Assembly (NCBI GenBank): GCA_002205965.3
Contig: NADL03000570.1
Coordinates: forward strand, 62,001-126,000
Reading direction: 5' to 3'
Source: Kappaphycus alvarezii
Lineage: Eukaryota; Rhodophyta; Florideophyceae; Gigartinales; Solieriaceae
DNA: 64,000 nucleotides
The notes under the pieces were generated by a model that did no database searches, had not been told where the DNA came from, and saw only the letters and a list, made by a program, of their open reading frames with translations. The first letter of the stretch is position 1. Every line of letters begins with the position of its first letter. Of this stretch, positions 46,637 to 57,788 are shown one piece after another. Position numbers and translations under genes: made by a program.

Positions 46637-49600
46637 TCACTGCTCTTCTTCTGCTTCCGTTAGTGTTCGCTGTCTTATTGATAAAATGTATGGTCTCTCA
46701 AACGGGTACGGATGCAACTGATTACCAATATGATGCTCTAAAAAGTAGGTTCGCATTACTGGTACCTCACTTTGTAGCATAGCCTCATATATTGGTTTGA
46801 TCACATCGAGGTGGGGTTGAATACATTCTTCTTCCGTGACTCTTCCGAATCTTCCAAGAGTGAAAAAATATATGTGATATGCAAACTCTTCTGGAAGATG
46901 CCGGAGGAATGGATGTCGATAAGAAAAGAAGACGCGCATCATCAAGAACGAATCTTCGTAAGATAAGTGCGGTCCATGTAGCGCCCTAAAACATAAACAG
47001 ATGCTTATCATGAAATAAGAAATGACCTGCGCATCGTTCGCATCCTCGGAGATATTGCGCAGCCAAAAAGATAATCTTCTTCTTCCGACTGTATGCTGTG
47101 CATGGTTGTGAAGGAGAGCTAGAGATGAAGTTGTGGTGGACGGTCCCGATGAATGGCCGCGACCAGCTCCTGACGTACTGGGACCTGCACGAGGTCCTCT
47201 CGGGGGACGACCGGAACCTCTTCTGGGCGGGTTGTTGTCTCCTGAAGGTCCTCCTCTGGTCATCATCACTGCTTCAGGAGGATCCTCGCCGCCTTCAACG
47301 TTCCCAATTTGTGGCGGAGAAACGTAAGGTTCCCATAGAGGATACGGGACCAGCCTGTATTCCATATCCGGGGGTAAGGCGTAACCTCTCAGTCGCACGT
47401 CTTGGTTGTTCTTGAGAAATACGTAAATTGGACGGATAATATTCAGATACGTTTGCGACAAGTCTCCAGCAGCTACCATTCCATATCTTCCTATAGAGTA
47501 ATGATATATTACCTCCACAAACTCTGGACCTGCTTCCGTGAACCTTCCGTTTTGGAATGAAAATAGAACTCTTATTAATAGTCGGAAATCTTCTTCAGGT
47601 AGCAATGGTCCGTTCAACGTACGAAAACATAGGCATATATTAATGTAGAAATGGATGATTACGTGGAGTTCGTAGTAGTCCCGCGTAACCGAGATGATCC
47701 ATTCCCAGGCCCTTTTTCCTCCCATAGGAATCATTCTATAGTTAAAGATGAGTATGCCCCGTGGTTGCGCATAGTCCTGTGTGAGAAGGAATTCTTCAGG
47801 CCTCTGATGGTAAGGGACCAGACGACGTGCATGGATGGCCCTCCTTGATCTCTTCCCTGAGCTTGAACAGAGCTGATAGTGCGGGTGTCTTTCCTCCGTG
47901 ACGATGCAAGGGTTCGAGTACTTGGTTTGGAAGGCCGGCCACTTCACAGCCTGCTGCATTGCTTTTCCATGTACTACAAGTACTTTAGAGCCAACTGAAA
48001 AGGTTCTGACTGCAGGTTCTGCATCCTTATTTCTTGTCTGTGTTAGCGCGCGGTGTGATCTCCAGCCTTCGGTGGCCAGTAGTTCAACTTCCTTACTCTC
48101 TTCATCGATAATATTTGTTTCCATGTCTCTCTGTAACATTCTAGGAGCCCTTCCGTACATTAGCTCGAATGGTGAGCGTCCATTTCTTCCTCTTCTTCGA
48201 CGGTAGCCGTATAACACTTTTGGTAAGGCATCTTCCCACTGGATTTCATTCTCCAACATAGTTTTCGATATTGCTCGTTTGATGGTTCCAACCATCCTCT
48301 CCGCTTTCCCGTTGGACATAGGAGCGTATGCGAGAACGGTCTTCAGCTGAATCCTTTCTCTTCCAAAAAACGAAGCAGTGAAGTTGCAGTAAACAAAGGG
48401 CGTTATCCGAGATGATCCTTTTTGGAAGACCAAACGGTTCAATTATTTCTTTTTCGATGAATCTCAGTACCTCCTCAGCATTTAACTCCTCAGCTGCAGC
48501 TGCTATTGGCCATCCAGTAAGATGTTCCACCCTATAAGGAGATATTTGTTTCCGGAAGAAGTTTCCTTGAACGGGCCCGCGAAGTCAATTGAGAAGGTTT
48601 CAAAGAGACCGGAAACTGGAAAACTTAGAGTTGTCTTATACTTCCGTATTGGAGTGAATTTTTGGCAGTTGTCGCAGCTTTTCACGAAGTTATAGACGTC
48701 CTTATGGATACCTGGCCACCAGAATCTCTCAGTTACGAATTTTTTGGTTGTTTCGAGATCCCAATGCCCTAGCTCATCATGGAAAGTCCTCAAGATCTTC
48801 ATTCTTTCTTTCAAAGGGGCCACTAGTCGGGGACCGGCTTTAGTGTGCCGGAAGAGTTTCCCATTCCACAATGTAAAAGCCTTTTGATTCCTGCGTACCC
48901 AATTTCGGTGTTCAAGATCAACCTTTCTCATTTCTAGTCCATCGAGGAATTTGATCAGTCCGTGAATATTAGCTTCGTACTCGTTATCGTTCGGCAACTG
49001 CAACTCGGCGACTCCGACGATGTCCTCCGAAGCTTTTTCATTTGGAATCAGTGCGTCCCTCAAGCGGGATAGGTAATCGGCAGGCTGATTATTGCGTCCG
49101 GGTCTATACACAATTTCAAACCGATATTCTGCGAAAATGTCGAGCCATCGGGCCAAGCGGTGATGTACATCCTTCTTTTGGAATGCTGTTTTAAGTGCCT
49201 GGTGATCAGTTATCAAGACAAATTTCTCGAGTGATAAAAGGTATACGCGAAACTTTTTCAGCGCGAAGACGACAGCTAGCGCTTCTTTCTCGCAGACTGA
49301 GTATCTCTTTTCCGCGTCATTCAGAGTTCGGCTTGCGAATTGAACAGGGTGTAGTCTTCCGTTTTCATCTTTTTGGGACAAAACGGCACCCAAAGACCGT
49401 TCTGAGGCATCTGTCTCCACAACGAATGGTCTCTTGAAATCTGGGTACATGAGAACTGGGGGACACATAGCTTATCTTTAAGCTCCTGAAATGCAGTTTC
49501 CATTTCCTTGTTCCAGTAAAATTTTCCGTTCTTCGTAGTGCTGGCATGTAACGGTGCTGCAGTCTTGGCGAAATCTTTGATAAATCTTCTGTAATATGAG

Positions 49601-52594
49601 GCCAGTCCTAAGAAGCTTCGGACCTCCGTCTTTGAAGCGGGCCTTGGTGCCAACTTTATTTTTTTCGTTTTCTCTGGATCCACTCTAATTCCCTCTTGGT
49701 CGACGATATGACCGAGTAATTGGATAGAAGTTTTCGCAAAGAAGCATTTGCTCAACTTAATTTTCAAGCTATACTCCGATATCCTCTCCACAACTGTCTT
49801 GACGTGCGAGATGTGCTGATCCAATGTTTCTGAGAATATGACGACATCATCGATATAGACTCTTGCGAATGGAAGTCCTTTCAAAACCTCGTTCATCATT
49901 CTTTGGAATGTAGCTGGTGCATTCATGAGACCAAAAGGCATCACTTCGAACCTGAACGTACCGGCTTTGCTGGTAAAGGTTGTTTTTCCTTACATTTTTC
50001 ATCCAATGGAATCTGCCAATAGCCAGTGTAAAGGTCAATTGAGGTGAAATATCTCCCGTCCTTCAGGTCCTCGAGGATCTCCTCCATGTTCGGAATCGGA
50101 AATCGATCGGGTATCATTCTCTGGTTCAGTTGTCGGTAATCGACGCAAAAACGCAGCTTTCCATCCTTCTTTGGTGCGACCACAACTGGAAACGACCATG
50201 GGGATGAAACTGGTCGAATAATATCATTTTTCAGCATACTTGTAACATTTTCTGAGATAAATTGGTCATATTTTGGCGGTTGACGTCTAGGCTTGTGGTA
50301 AATCGGTTGAGTGTCGGTAAGTTCGAACGAGTGAGTAACCGGTACACTTGCTTGTCTTAAATCTGAAACGCTCCATGCAATTACTTCGGAAGATGTTAAC
50401 ATGTCGGATATTTTCAGTGAGGCGGGGGCGGGAAGGTGCTGCACTTTTCCTTGGATTTCTGCCATTTGGCGCCCTTTTTCTTCTTGATCCTCAACCTCAA
50501 TATTTTGAAGGACCTCTTCCGTCGTGCTCACATCTTCATATATGGAATTCGACGTATTCTTATTTTCTTTGCAAAGGTAATCTTCTTTCATGCTCCGAAT
50601 TCTGTCCTTTGATTCGATATCATCGCAAAAAGAAACACATTCGGGTTTCAAACTTATCCTAGAATCCCAGTCGTCATCTGTTTCAAACCCGGAATCATAA
50701 TCGTCCCATGCCATGTTCATTAACCCCCGAGGGTACCCTTTTCCACTTCCGAAAGTGTTAGTTGGTTCCGAATCTTCGCTGTCATAGCTAGAAGTGAAAT
50801 CTTCACTGTCCGTTTCTTTTAAATCTTCAGGATGCGTGCTTTTGTCGAAATCCAGGGGCATCTTCACGGTTCTGCCGTCAATATTAACTGAAACCATTTG
50901 GTTGCCCAAGTCAATGCATGTCCCTAGTCTTTCCATTGTGGGGCAGCCAATGATTGCATCGAAAGGGAGATCCGGCATGACAAGAAAGTCTACATCAACT
51001 TTAGAGTCCCCAAAGAACACGGAAACCTTGTCAACAGTGCCCATGCATTTTGAGACGGTTCCATCCGCTACAGTTATTTTTCGAGTCGTTGGAGTAATTT
51101 CGAGACCTAGATCTGTCACCAAAGTTTCTGAAATGAGGTTTGGAACAGCACCCGAATCGAAGAGAGCTTGGGTTTTCATACCCAATACTTTGACTGGTAC
51201 CAGCTTAAGACGTCTTGGTGCTGTCGAGGCCGATTGAAGAAACAGTTTCTTACCCTTAGCGGACTTATTAGACCTGATAATTTTTTTGAGTTCTTTTCTC
51301 GCATCCTCTGCGTCGCCCCTCAAAAGTTGACCAAACGTTATCCCAGTTGGGGCCGATGCAAGCTCAGCCACCAAATTGTACCTCTTCACATACTCTAGTA
51401 CGTCCTTAGAGATACTCTTAACTTTCTTACTCTTTTTCGTCTTCTTGGCCGGAGTGACTCCCACTCCTGGAACAACTTGATCAGACCTCTTGGTTCGAGG
51501 AGGTACAGGTGCTGGGATATGCTCCAGCATTCCATACTCTAGCCTAGGTTTCTTCGATAAAATGTTCCCTTCCCCATCCCTTTTTGTCACATTGACTTGA
51601 CTAATCTCTTCAGCGATGGATACGTTACCGGCATCCGTCAACCTTTGATCCCTTCTATTTTGTAAGATTTTCACCTCTGGTCCTGACTCACTCCTTGCTT
51701 CCGATAAATTTGCTCTTCTGTCTTTAGACCAGCAGTTACTTTCATGATGCCCATATCGACCGCACTTTGCACAACGAGTGTTTCTATGTGGATTATCAGG
51801 ACACCTGTTTGCAAAGTGTCCAGGCTTGTGACAGTAAGAACAGACTTCTGCGGCTTTAGGGGCCCCAGACTGGTTCTTCTTAATGGTAAGAGTAAGGCTT
51901 TCCAACTGCGAGGTTATCATGTCAAGTCGATTATCGAATCGGGTTTCCAACCTTTCTTCCAAGTTTTTGACATCGCTCCTGACAGATTCTAATGCCGCTG
52001 CACTAGTAGCCGGCCTTTGATAATTCTTTTCAGGATGTACGATAGACATCGATGTGCGGGTTTCCCTCGGTACCTCACTCAGTGACTGAAACGTCTCCGA
52101 ATTTTTGACAAATTCTACTATGGTACCCTTCAGTTCATCAAAAGTGTGAGGGCCCTTGATGAGGAGGAAATCGGAGAGCCGCTTATCCCCCATAGCCGCC
52201 TTACGCAGCATTCCGTACTTGGCTTGGGCGTTGAACCCAGCCTTTTCATAAAGATCACACAAGTACACCAATGAGCTTAACAAATCGTCGAAGTTCAGCC
52301 GGGCCTCTATGGCGGTACGAATCATCTCATCTGGTTCTACCTCCTTAGCATACTCTTTCACAAGCCACTCACATACCTCACCGAAGTTACGCCCATTCCC
52401 GTTAAGAGACCACCCGTCGATAAACTTGGACTTATATTTGTGCTTTGCGTCACCATGAAGATAGGCGAAGATACTTGCGGCCTTCTCTTCATCGCCCTTC
52501 TCTCGCATCACAACGTTGACATATGTGTAAAGAAACTCCTCAACGTCTTCAGTCTTGCCCCTGTGAACGTTATACGAGCAGCGTTGAGATCCAT
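46637..52594 (-). pseudogene. E5 gag-pol polyprotein, the least broken copy
   Basis: ATG at 52594, about 1985 codons to the stop at 46637. Uninterrupted pieces: 49941-52511 (Gag to mid reverse transcriptase), 49321-49944 (reverse transcriptase with YIDD), 48503-49468 (RNase H to integrase finger and first catalytic D) and 46637-48442 (rest of integrase and both C-terminal domains). Breaks: near 52555 (one C lost), 49985 (one T lost), 49460 (one G lost), 48530 (one C lost) and the 48350 break shared with E1 and E2. A cluster of changes near 48470-48500 (LNAEEV for ANAEVV) is private. Confidence 0.9.
49941..52511 (-). CDS. E5 Gag, zinc knuckles, protease and reverse transcriptase N-part in one frame
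   Basis: 856 codons without a stop, covering Gag from about residue 30, a coiled-coil-like stretch (VRSDVKNLEERLETRFDNRL), two CCHC knuckles, a Lys/Arg-rich linker (KKTKKSKKVKSISKD), protease ALFDSGA and IIGCPTMERLG, an Asp/Ser/Glu-rich spacer and the reverse transcriptase up to YWQIPLDEK. It shows that Gag and Pol of this family share one frame with no programmed frameshift or stop between them. The frame ends at a T-run one base shorter than in the other four copies. Confidence 0.85.
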   Translation of the reverse strand: MMREKGDEEKAASIFAYLHGDAKHKYKSKFIDGWSLNGNGRNFGEVCEWLVKEYAKEVEPDEMIRTAIEARLNFDDLLSSLVYLCDLYEKAGFNAQAKYGMLRKAAMGDKRLSDFLLIKGPHTFDELKGTIVEFVKNSETFQSLSEVPRETRTSMSIVHPEKNYQRPATSAAALESVRSDVKNLEERLETRFDNRLDMITSQLESLTLTIKKNQSGAPKAAEVCSYCHKPGHFANRCPDNPHRNTRCAKCGRYGHHESNCWSKDRRANLSEARSESGPEVKILQNRRDQRLTDAGNVSIAEEISQVNVTKRDGEGNILSKKPRLEYGMLEHIPAPVPPRTKRSDQVVPGVGVTPAKKTKKSKKVKSISKDVLEYVKRYNLVAELASAPTGITFGQLLRGDAEDARKELKKIIRSNKSAKGKKLFLQSASTAPRRLKLVPVKVLGMKTQALFDSGAVPNLISETLVTDLGLEITPTTRKITVADGTVSKCMGTVDKVSVFFGDSKVDVDFLVMPDLPFDAIIGCPTMERLGTCIDLGNQMVSVNIDGRTVKMPLDFDKSTHPEDLKETDSEDFTSSYDSEDSEPTNTFGSGKGYPRGLMNMAWDDYDSGFETDDDWDSRISLKPECVSFCDDIESKDRIRSMKEDYLCKENKNTSNSIYEDVSTTEEVLQNIEVEDQEEKGRQMAEIQGKVQHLPAPASLKISDMLTSSEVIAWSVSDLRQASVPVTHSFELTDTQPIYHKPRRQPPKYDQFISENVTSMLKNDIIRPVSSPWSFPVVVAPKKDGKLRFCVDYRQLNQRMIPDRFPIPNMEEILEDLKDGRYFTSIDLYTGYWQIPLDEKCKEKQPLPAKPVRSGSK

Positions 52595-52683
52595 GATTAC
52601 CGAAAAGAAATCCCCCGGAAGTGTTCCTTACTACTGCTCAACTCGAATACCTCGGGTGCAACCCCCTCCACAAGAGTACCAAA

Positions 52684-53404
52684 TGATAGGGGTAAATCGG
52701 CGGGGGAGAAGATCCTCAGAACCAATTACCCTGAGAAGGAGGTGTTGCGAGCGACAAAAGTGCTGCCGTGGTATTGTTGAACGAACAAAAGGGAGTGTAT
52801 ATAGAAGAGAGTTGAGGAAGCTACAAGCAAGTATAAAAGGGGCAGGGTCTACCACCGACGCTCTGCGACTAGCGTAAGAAAAAGTTTTCTTGGGTCTGAA
52901 GTTGACTCTCAACTTCCTACTACTCGGGACTTGGCTTGAAGTTGTCTGCCAACTTGCTTCACCTCCACTAAAAGAAGCAGTTTACTCGGCTTATATAGAC
53001 TTTTGGCTACCCTAAAAGTCTCAAACAAACATACTAATAACCATAAAATGTATTCACGGTAATCGTGTGAACCAGAGAGACTATTAGAAGATATTTCCTC
53101 AAGGTAAATATCTAAGTGCCATACCCATGCCAGCCACCCATCGGCCAGGGGTGGGAATTGATGTGGCCATTATATAGATCTTTCAGAGCTACTTGTCGTA
53201 TCACCCACAACCTGGAACTGTACTGACATCTACTATGACAGCGTGTCCTAAAATGAAAAAATCAGCCGACGAATTTGCCACACTCACCCAAATTAAAAAT
53301 ATCTTGCAAATTCAAAAACTGTAAAAATATCTTCCCAATTCCGATACTGTATACAATCATGGTCCTCATCTAGATTTTTTTCGTGCGCGAATTTGCGCAC
53401 ATCA
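52684..53404 (-). repeat. E5 5' LTR, short type
   Basis: 721 bp, ending gtgcgcgaatttgcgcacatca and followed by acagcgacg. Confidence 0.95.
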
Positions 53405-54327
53405 ACAGCGACGTCAATAAACGTATTTTCGCATTTTGAAGTGTCGCGACTTCTTCTGTTTCGTAAAATTCGTATTTTACGAAATTCTTCATCTTTAAAA
53501 TACTCAAGTCACTTTCAATGTCCTATTAAAGCCTCATTGTAGCCCGAAGAACCGAAGATTCTGTTGCGGATTAAAAAGGAAGTGTCCAGGTATTTCAGCT
53601 GGAATAATATTATTGAATGTTAAAATTGCAACGGGAATGGATCTGAATGGAAACGATACACTTGTTGTTCACATGAAGGTATGCGCAGGTGAGATTCCTC
53701 GCCTTGTTCACTCTCAAATTGAATATGGTATACGATGCGGAGCTTGGTTGAGTGATATCATCTTTATCGAAGATAAGCAAAAATTAGGATTCAAGTAATG
53801 GGATTTTGTCCATTGCAAATCGTACGCGAATAATGTTCACATTCAATTCGATTGTTTGATGTAAGTACCGCATTAAAATGTTCAGGGGTTATCAATATCG
53901 ACAGATCACCAGTAATATCAACAGTTACAATTGCATGGATGAAATCTGCGGGCATTGCCAATGTTGATAAGTAAACATGGGGAGACTAGAACACATTTTA
54001 GAGTAAGATACAATAATTTGGTAAAGTTTTAGCTCATTCGCATCTTGCATGCTCGTGAGGACGTACTTACGCCCACAAGATTAATTGATACATATAACCT
54101 TACCTATTTGCCTTTCACCCTATGATATATCAATGCAGTTATTGTAGTTCAGTAGAGAATAAATCGGGTTTAATACGAACTATAGCCCCATAAAAAACTC
54201 CAACAGAACCGGGATTGCTTCTCGTTATACCTCATCCTGTCAACGATACAACAAAATATCTGGACTCTTTCTTTTTAATCCGTACCAGAATCTTCGGTTC
54301 AAAAAAAGTCCATACTTGCTCATAAAA

Positions 54328-55834
54328 TGTAGTGTAGTTCTATCAGGCGAGAAACTGATGGAATTCTCTTTTCGCGCATAAATTCCCTCCCCATACGCTT
54401 CTCCAGTCAATTTCCTTCCTTTCTTTCTCCTTCCAATTTGTTTCTCCTTGAAGCGACGAAATGTACATTTATTTATGGTCCTTTTTCCCTTTGTTTCTCT
54501 TTTTATGTGTGATTGCCTTCTTCTTCGACATTAATCCGGTTAAGATTCTCGGCTTACTGGATTTTCCTCAACCCGCAATACATTTTTCCATATTTAAGAT
54601 TTCTATTTGTGATATTCCCCATAAATTACCTTTTTCAAAGGCAATTTTCACTAATCCCTACTATAAGACCAATTTGCGCCTACATTTTCGATTCAGCAGG
54701 CCTGCCAATTTGAACAATTTGACGCTATTTAAACTCATCGGGCGCTGCCTAAAATTCATCCCCGACCCGTTAACATCAAAACGCGAAAACGTACACCTCC
54801 ACCCTGACAGCCATCATGCACTGACTACCCTCTTCCCGCCTCTTTGGCAAATTCCGTCATTTCCGCATCATGTTCGACTCCCCTTTCTTCCCATTGGACC
54901 CAGGCAAAGTATACGACCAACTCAGTCGCTAAACAAGGAAGCGCCTGACGGAGCGCGTTACCAGTCGCTCGGTGGAGATCGAAGTACAGGAAGGGGTAGG
55001 AGGTACTCGGAAGAGGGGGATTGTAGGGCAAAGGAGTGCTTCAAGGAAGGACTGGTACTGGAACTGGTCTACGAGACGGAAAAAGAGGAGGGCGAGGGCA
55101 AGTCCAGGGTAGAAGAAGAGAGGGGCGAGGAAGAGCCCCGGGAAGAAGAAATGCAGGCCGAGGAAGGGTCCAGGGGAATGAGAAGAAGCCGAGGAGTCCG
55201 CCAATATAGAAGGGAAAGTCGAACCGTATCATATAGAAGGGGAAGGGACGAATTGGCTCGAACATGTAGTCCTGGCCATGGAACCCGTTGGAGGGGTGCC
55301 AGGTGAGCTGTATTCATTGCAGGAAAAGGTAAGCAACCATGGGCAATTTTCGTTCATTGACTGGTATGTATGGGGACTGCAAGGGTGGTTATGATGTCTC
55401 GACGGAAGTGTTACGTTCTGATTTAGAGGGCAAAGATTGTGAGGAGTACATTTTTCGTGTTTTCCAATCATCTTCTGCCAAATTAGCTGAGTCCACGCGA
55501 AGTCGCTTCCTGCGATTTTTGGTGATTTTAATGTCTTCCGAGATGTAAGTTTGGAAGATAGCATATATAGGCTGGATGAATTGCTTCCTTTAGGAGAAGC
55601 AAGGCAAGTTGGGAGTCAACTTCAAACTAAAATCTTCGTTTAGCTCTAGCCTCTAAGCGAGGTGGAATATTTTGCTCCTTTGAAATTTGTTACTAGAACA
55701 GTTACTGACCTTTCGCGCCCACTCCTCAGCGTTTCTGTTAACGTCTACTGTAGCACTTTAGTAGCTCGCAACGACTCTCACTTCGGGTAGGTAGCGGTTC
55801 CGTTTTCCGTTGACGCTATTTTTACCCTACGACA
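54328..55834 (+). repeat. Diverged solo LTR, type X, right copy
   Basis: Copy of the LTR at about 2014-3520, with a TATA box (gctatttaaactc, about 54724-54736) and end ccctacgaca. The left boundary is inferred. Confidence 0.5.
54870..55548 (+). pseudogene. LTR-encoded acidic protein, type X, right copy, broken
   Basis: ATG at 54870, then the same early stop as the left copy (ctcagtcgctaaacaagg). The Glu-rich middle and the tail GDCKGGYDVSTEVLRSDLE are clearer here than at 2555-3232 because the left copy has lost bases at gtctcacgg. Still not one open frame. Confidence 0.5.
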
Positions 55835-56177
55835 ATACCTAAACTTCACCTCTTTGGAGGGATAGCGGATGGACCAGGAGCAGTGGTGGATGACAGCTCC
55901 TTTCTTTTGCATAGAGATTCTTGTTTAAGGTAGTCAGCTCGGGAATAGCCCGCGTTTATTTCGCAATAAGCAGCCCCCATTTTCGCTCTTTTCCTACTGT
56001 AAATAAAGATATGTTCACTACGTTGTATTAAAGAGGGAAATCAACCGTTCAAACAGAGAGTTACTGCCGCCATAACTGTATATTTCAAAAAATAACTTCA
56101 ACGGGCACCTTTGTGGCTCCATATCGACATCTCCTCACATCGTAAATTATGTGCAACGTCCCCACAACCGGCCCATC

Positions 56178-56182
56178 ATTAC
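56178..56182. other. Empty insertion site of the short-LTR element
   Basis: ggcccatcattaccccagc runs through with a single ATTAC. In the left copy E1 sits here between two copies of ATTAC. Confidence 0.95.
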
Positions 56183-56193
56183 CCCAGCTTGCC

Positions 56194-57636
56194 TCACCGC
56201 ACCAGCTTGATCTCCACTTCCATTGTGTCACCCTCATCTTCCGCCATTACCATAAGAGTGAACCATCGCCCCACAATTGGCTCATCCCAGTAATTTGGCA
56301 CCTTCCCCAAGTTTCCAAATAGGAGGAACGGTCTCTCAAGTTCCGTCCACACCCTAGCCCCATCCAAATAAAACGCCACCCGCGACACTTCAATTCTTGT
56401 CACTGCCTCAACTGCTACCTGCTCATATCTCGAGATATTCACCTCGTTCCCATTTCTCAGCGTCTCCACCACCTCACCATCTGCCACCAATACCAAATTC
56501 TCAAACACGTTCTGCATCTGACCCTCCACCCCTCCTGAAGTGACCATGGACGCCTGTGGTGTCCCACTCGCCTCCACATCCGGCCTACTCGTAACCGCCC
56601 CTGTGTGCGCTTTTCCGCCCTTAACACCCACCGGTCCAGCCCTGGGTGCTACACTCGGCGAGGGCGTCACTGTTGGACCTGGCTCATTCGCTGCCCCCCC
56701 ACTCTCTCTACCCCGGCCCACAATCTTAATATCCGCACATTGGAAGTACTCCTCCGGGAACCGATCGCTTCCACAATCTCTCTGCTCCGCAGTATATCCC
56801 CCCCTAGCACCCCCTTGTCCGAAACAATCGCCCCACGTCTTCGGGCCAAACTCTCCTTCATAAAAGGCAACTACTCCCGGGGGATTGCACGTATTCGCCG
56901 AGCTCCAAAACCAGTGCAGAACGCAATGCTCACATGCCATTCCCTCCGGCAATTGATATATCATCTTACTTCCGCCATAGTACTCCTGAGTATTCTCGGG
57001 TAGCGTGGCACACGGAAGGTACCACCGGCCAGGGTACTGCGGGTCGATCGGAGCGCACCGAAAGTCCATTCCCGAGTCACACGCTGCGTTTGGTGCACGT
57101 TGTAGTTGACAGCAATGGCCCTGGCGGAAACAAGTTTCAGAAATTTCTCCGCCGCACTTGTCCACGTCGCACAAATGGAGCTCAACAAAACCATTGTGAT
57201 TAGCCACAATGTTCATCCACAGTTCGATGACTGCACCTTGAGTGTAAGTAGCGGTGATCATTCCATCGCCATAGTAGCGGCCGCCCCGTCGGTGGTCCTC
57301 GATGGGGCCTTTGAGGTCGCCGCAGACCCCGGCGCGCCAGCGGAAGTCAGGGTCTAGAGGGAGAAAGGGTGACTAGCCCTCTGGTTGGGCAGCACGTACT
57401 TGCGATCGGCCGGCGGATCCAGGGATAGAGGCTTTGTCGCCGGCGGGAAAATGAGGCTTGTTGTCGATGGGGGTGGAGGGAAAGGTGGCGTTCAGGTTGA
57501 AACGGTTGAGGGGGTTGAGGGCGCCGCGTTGAGGGGGGTAGGATAGGAGACCGTGGGAATGGCATGGGAGAGGATGGAGGCGAAGGAGAAGGAGGGGGAG
57601 TAGGAGGGCAAGGAATCGGAGGGTGTGAGTAGGCAT
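56194..57636 (-). CDS. Secreted LPMO with C-terminal Ig-like domain, copy 5, intact
   Basis: Predicted join of 57396-57636 and 56194-57353 with the intron at 57354-57395; 466 residues. Same signal peptide, His28 after cleavage, His133 and Ig-like C-terminus as copy 3. Differences from copy 3 are mostly substitutions (ASGTPQAS for ASGTHQAS, a Val for Ala in the linker, Gly for Asp before PKTWGD, Leu for Phe in PFLLFGN), mostly outside the catalytic motifs. It is the only copy whose 3' flank has no retrotransposon, so it best represents the original gene with its own terminator region. Confidence 0.88.
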
Positions 57637-57778
57637 TGTTGAAAAAATTGATGAAAATTGATGATGATTGGGATGTAGGGTGATGCAGTAATGAGTATGA
57701 GGTTGAAAAGTTGGGAGTAGGAGGGCAAATGATTGTGAGTAGGAGGTAGAAGAGCGCTGGCAGTGACGGTTGCGTATC

Positions 57779-57788
57779 GATTTATATC
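57779..57788 (-). promoter_or_regulatory. TATA-like element of LPMO copy 5
   Basis: Minus-strand GATATAAATC, 143 bp above the ATG, the same distance as in copy 3. Confidence 0.45.

Larger units (their letters stand above)
45126..53404 (-). mobile_element. Chimeric Ty3/gypsy-type element E5 with a third type of right flank
   Basis: 8.3 kb: long left LTR 45126-46603 and short right LTR 52684-53404. The left flank is cttcaccc as in E2-E4, but the right flank is acagcgacg, the start of segment X, not attacccc. The right LTR carries the gccagccacccatcgg form otherwise seen only in the left LTR of E1. E5 thus records a different recombination partner. It has the longest open Gag-to-reverse-transcriptase frame. 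Confidence 0.9.
53405..56182. repeat. Segment X, right copy
   Basis: Copy of 1094-3868. It contains the 11-bp-stem hairpin (53459-53484), a solo LTR (about 54328-55834) and the acidic-protein relic, and then continues without interruption into the LPMO 3' flank. 53485-54327 and 55835-56177 show no gene beyond a small frame at 53637-53798 also present in the left copy. Confidence 0.85.

Noticed and set aside
54461..55306. 281-codon plus-strand frame over the right type X LTR
   Set aside because: It runs through the TATA box and the acidic-protein region in another frame, and it is broken in the left copy (2.1-2.9 kb). Length is due to chance and low-complexity sequence.
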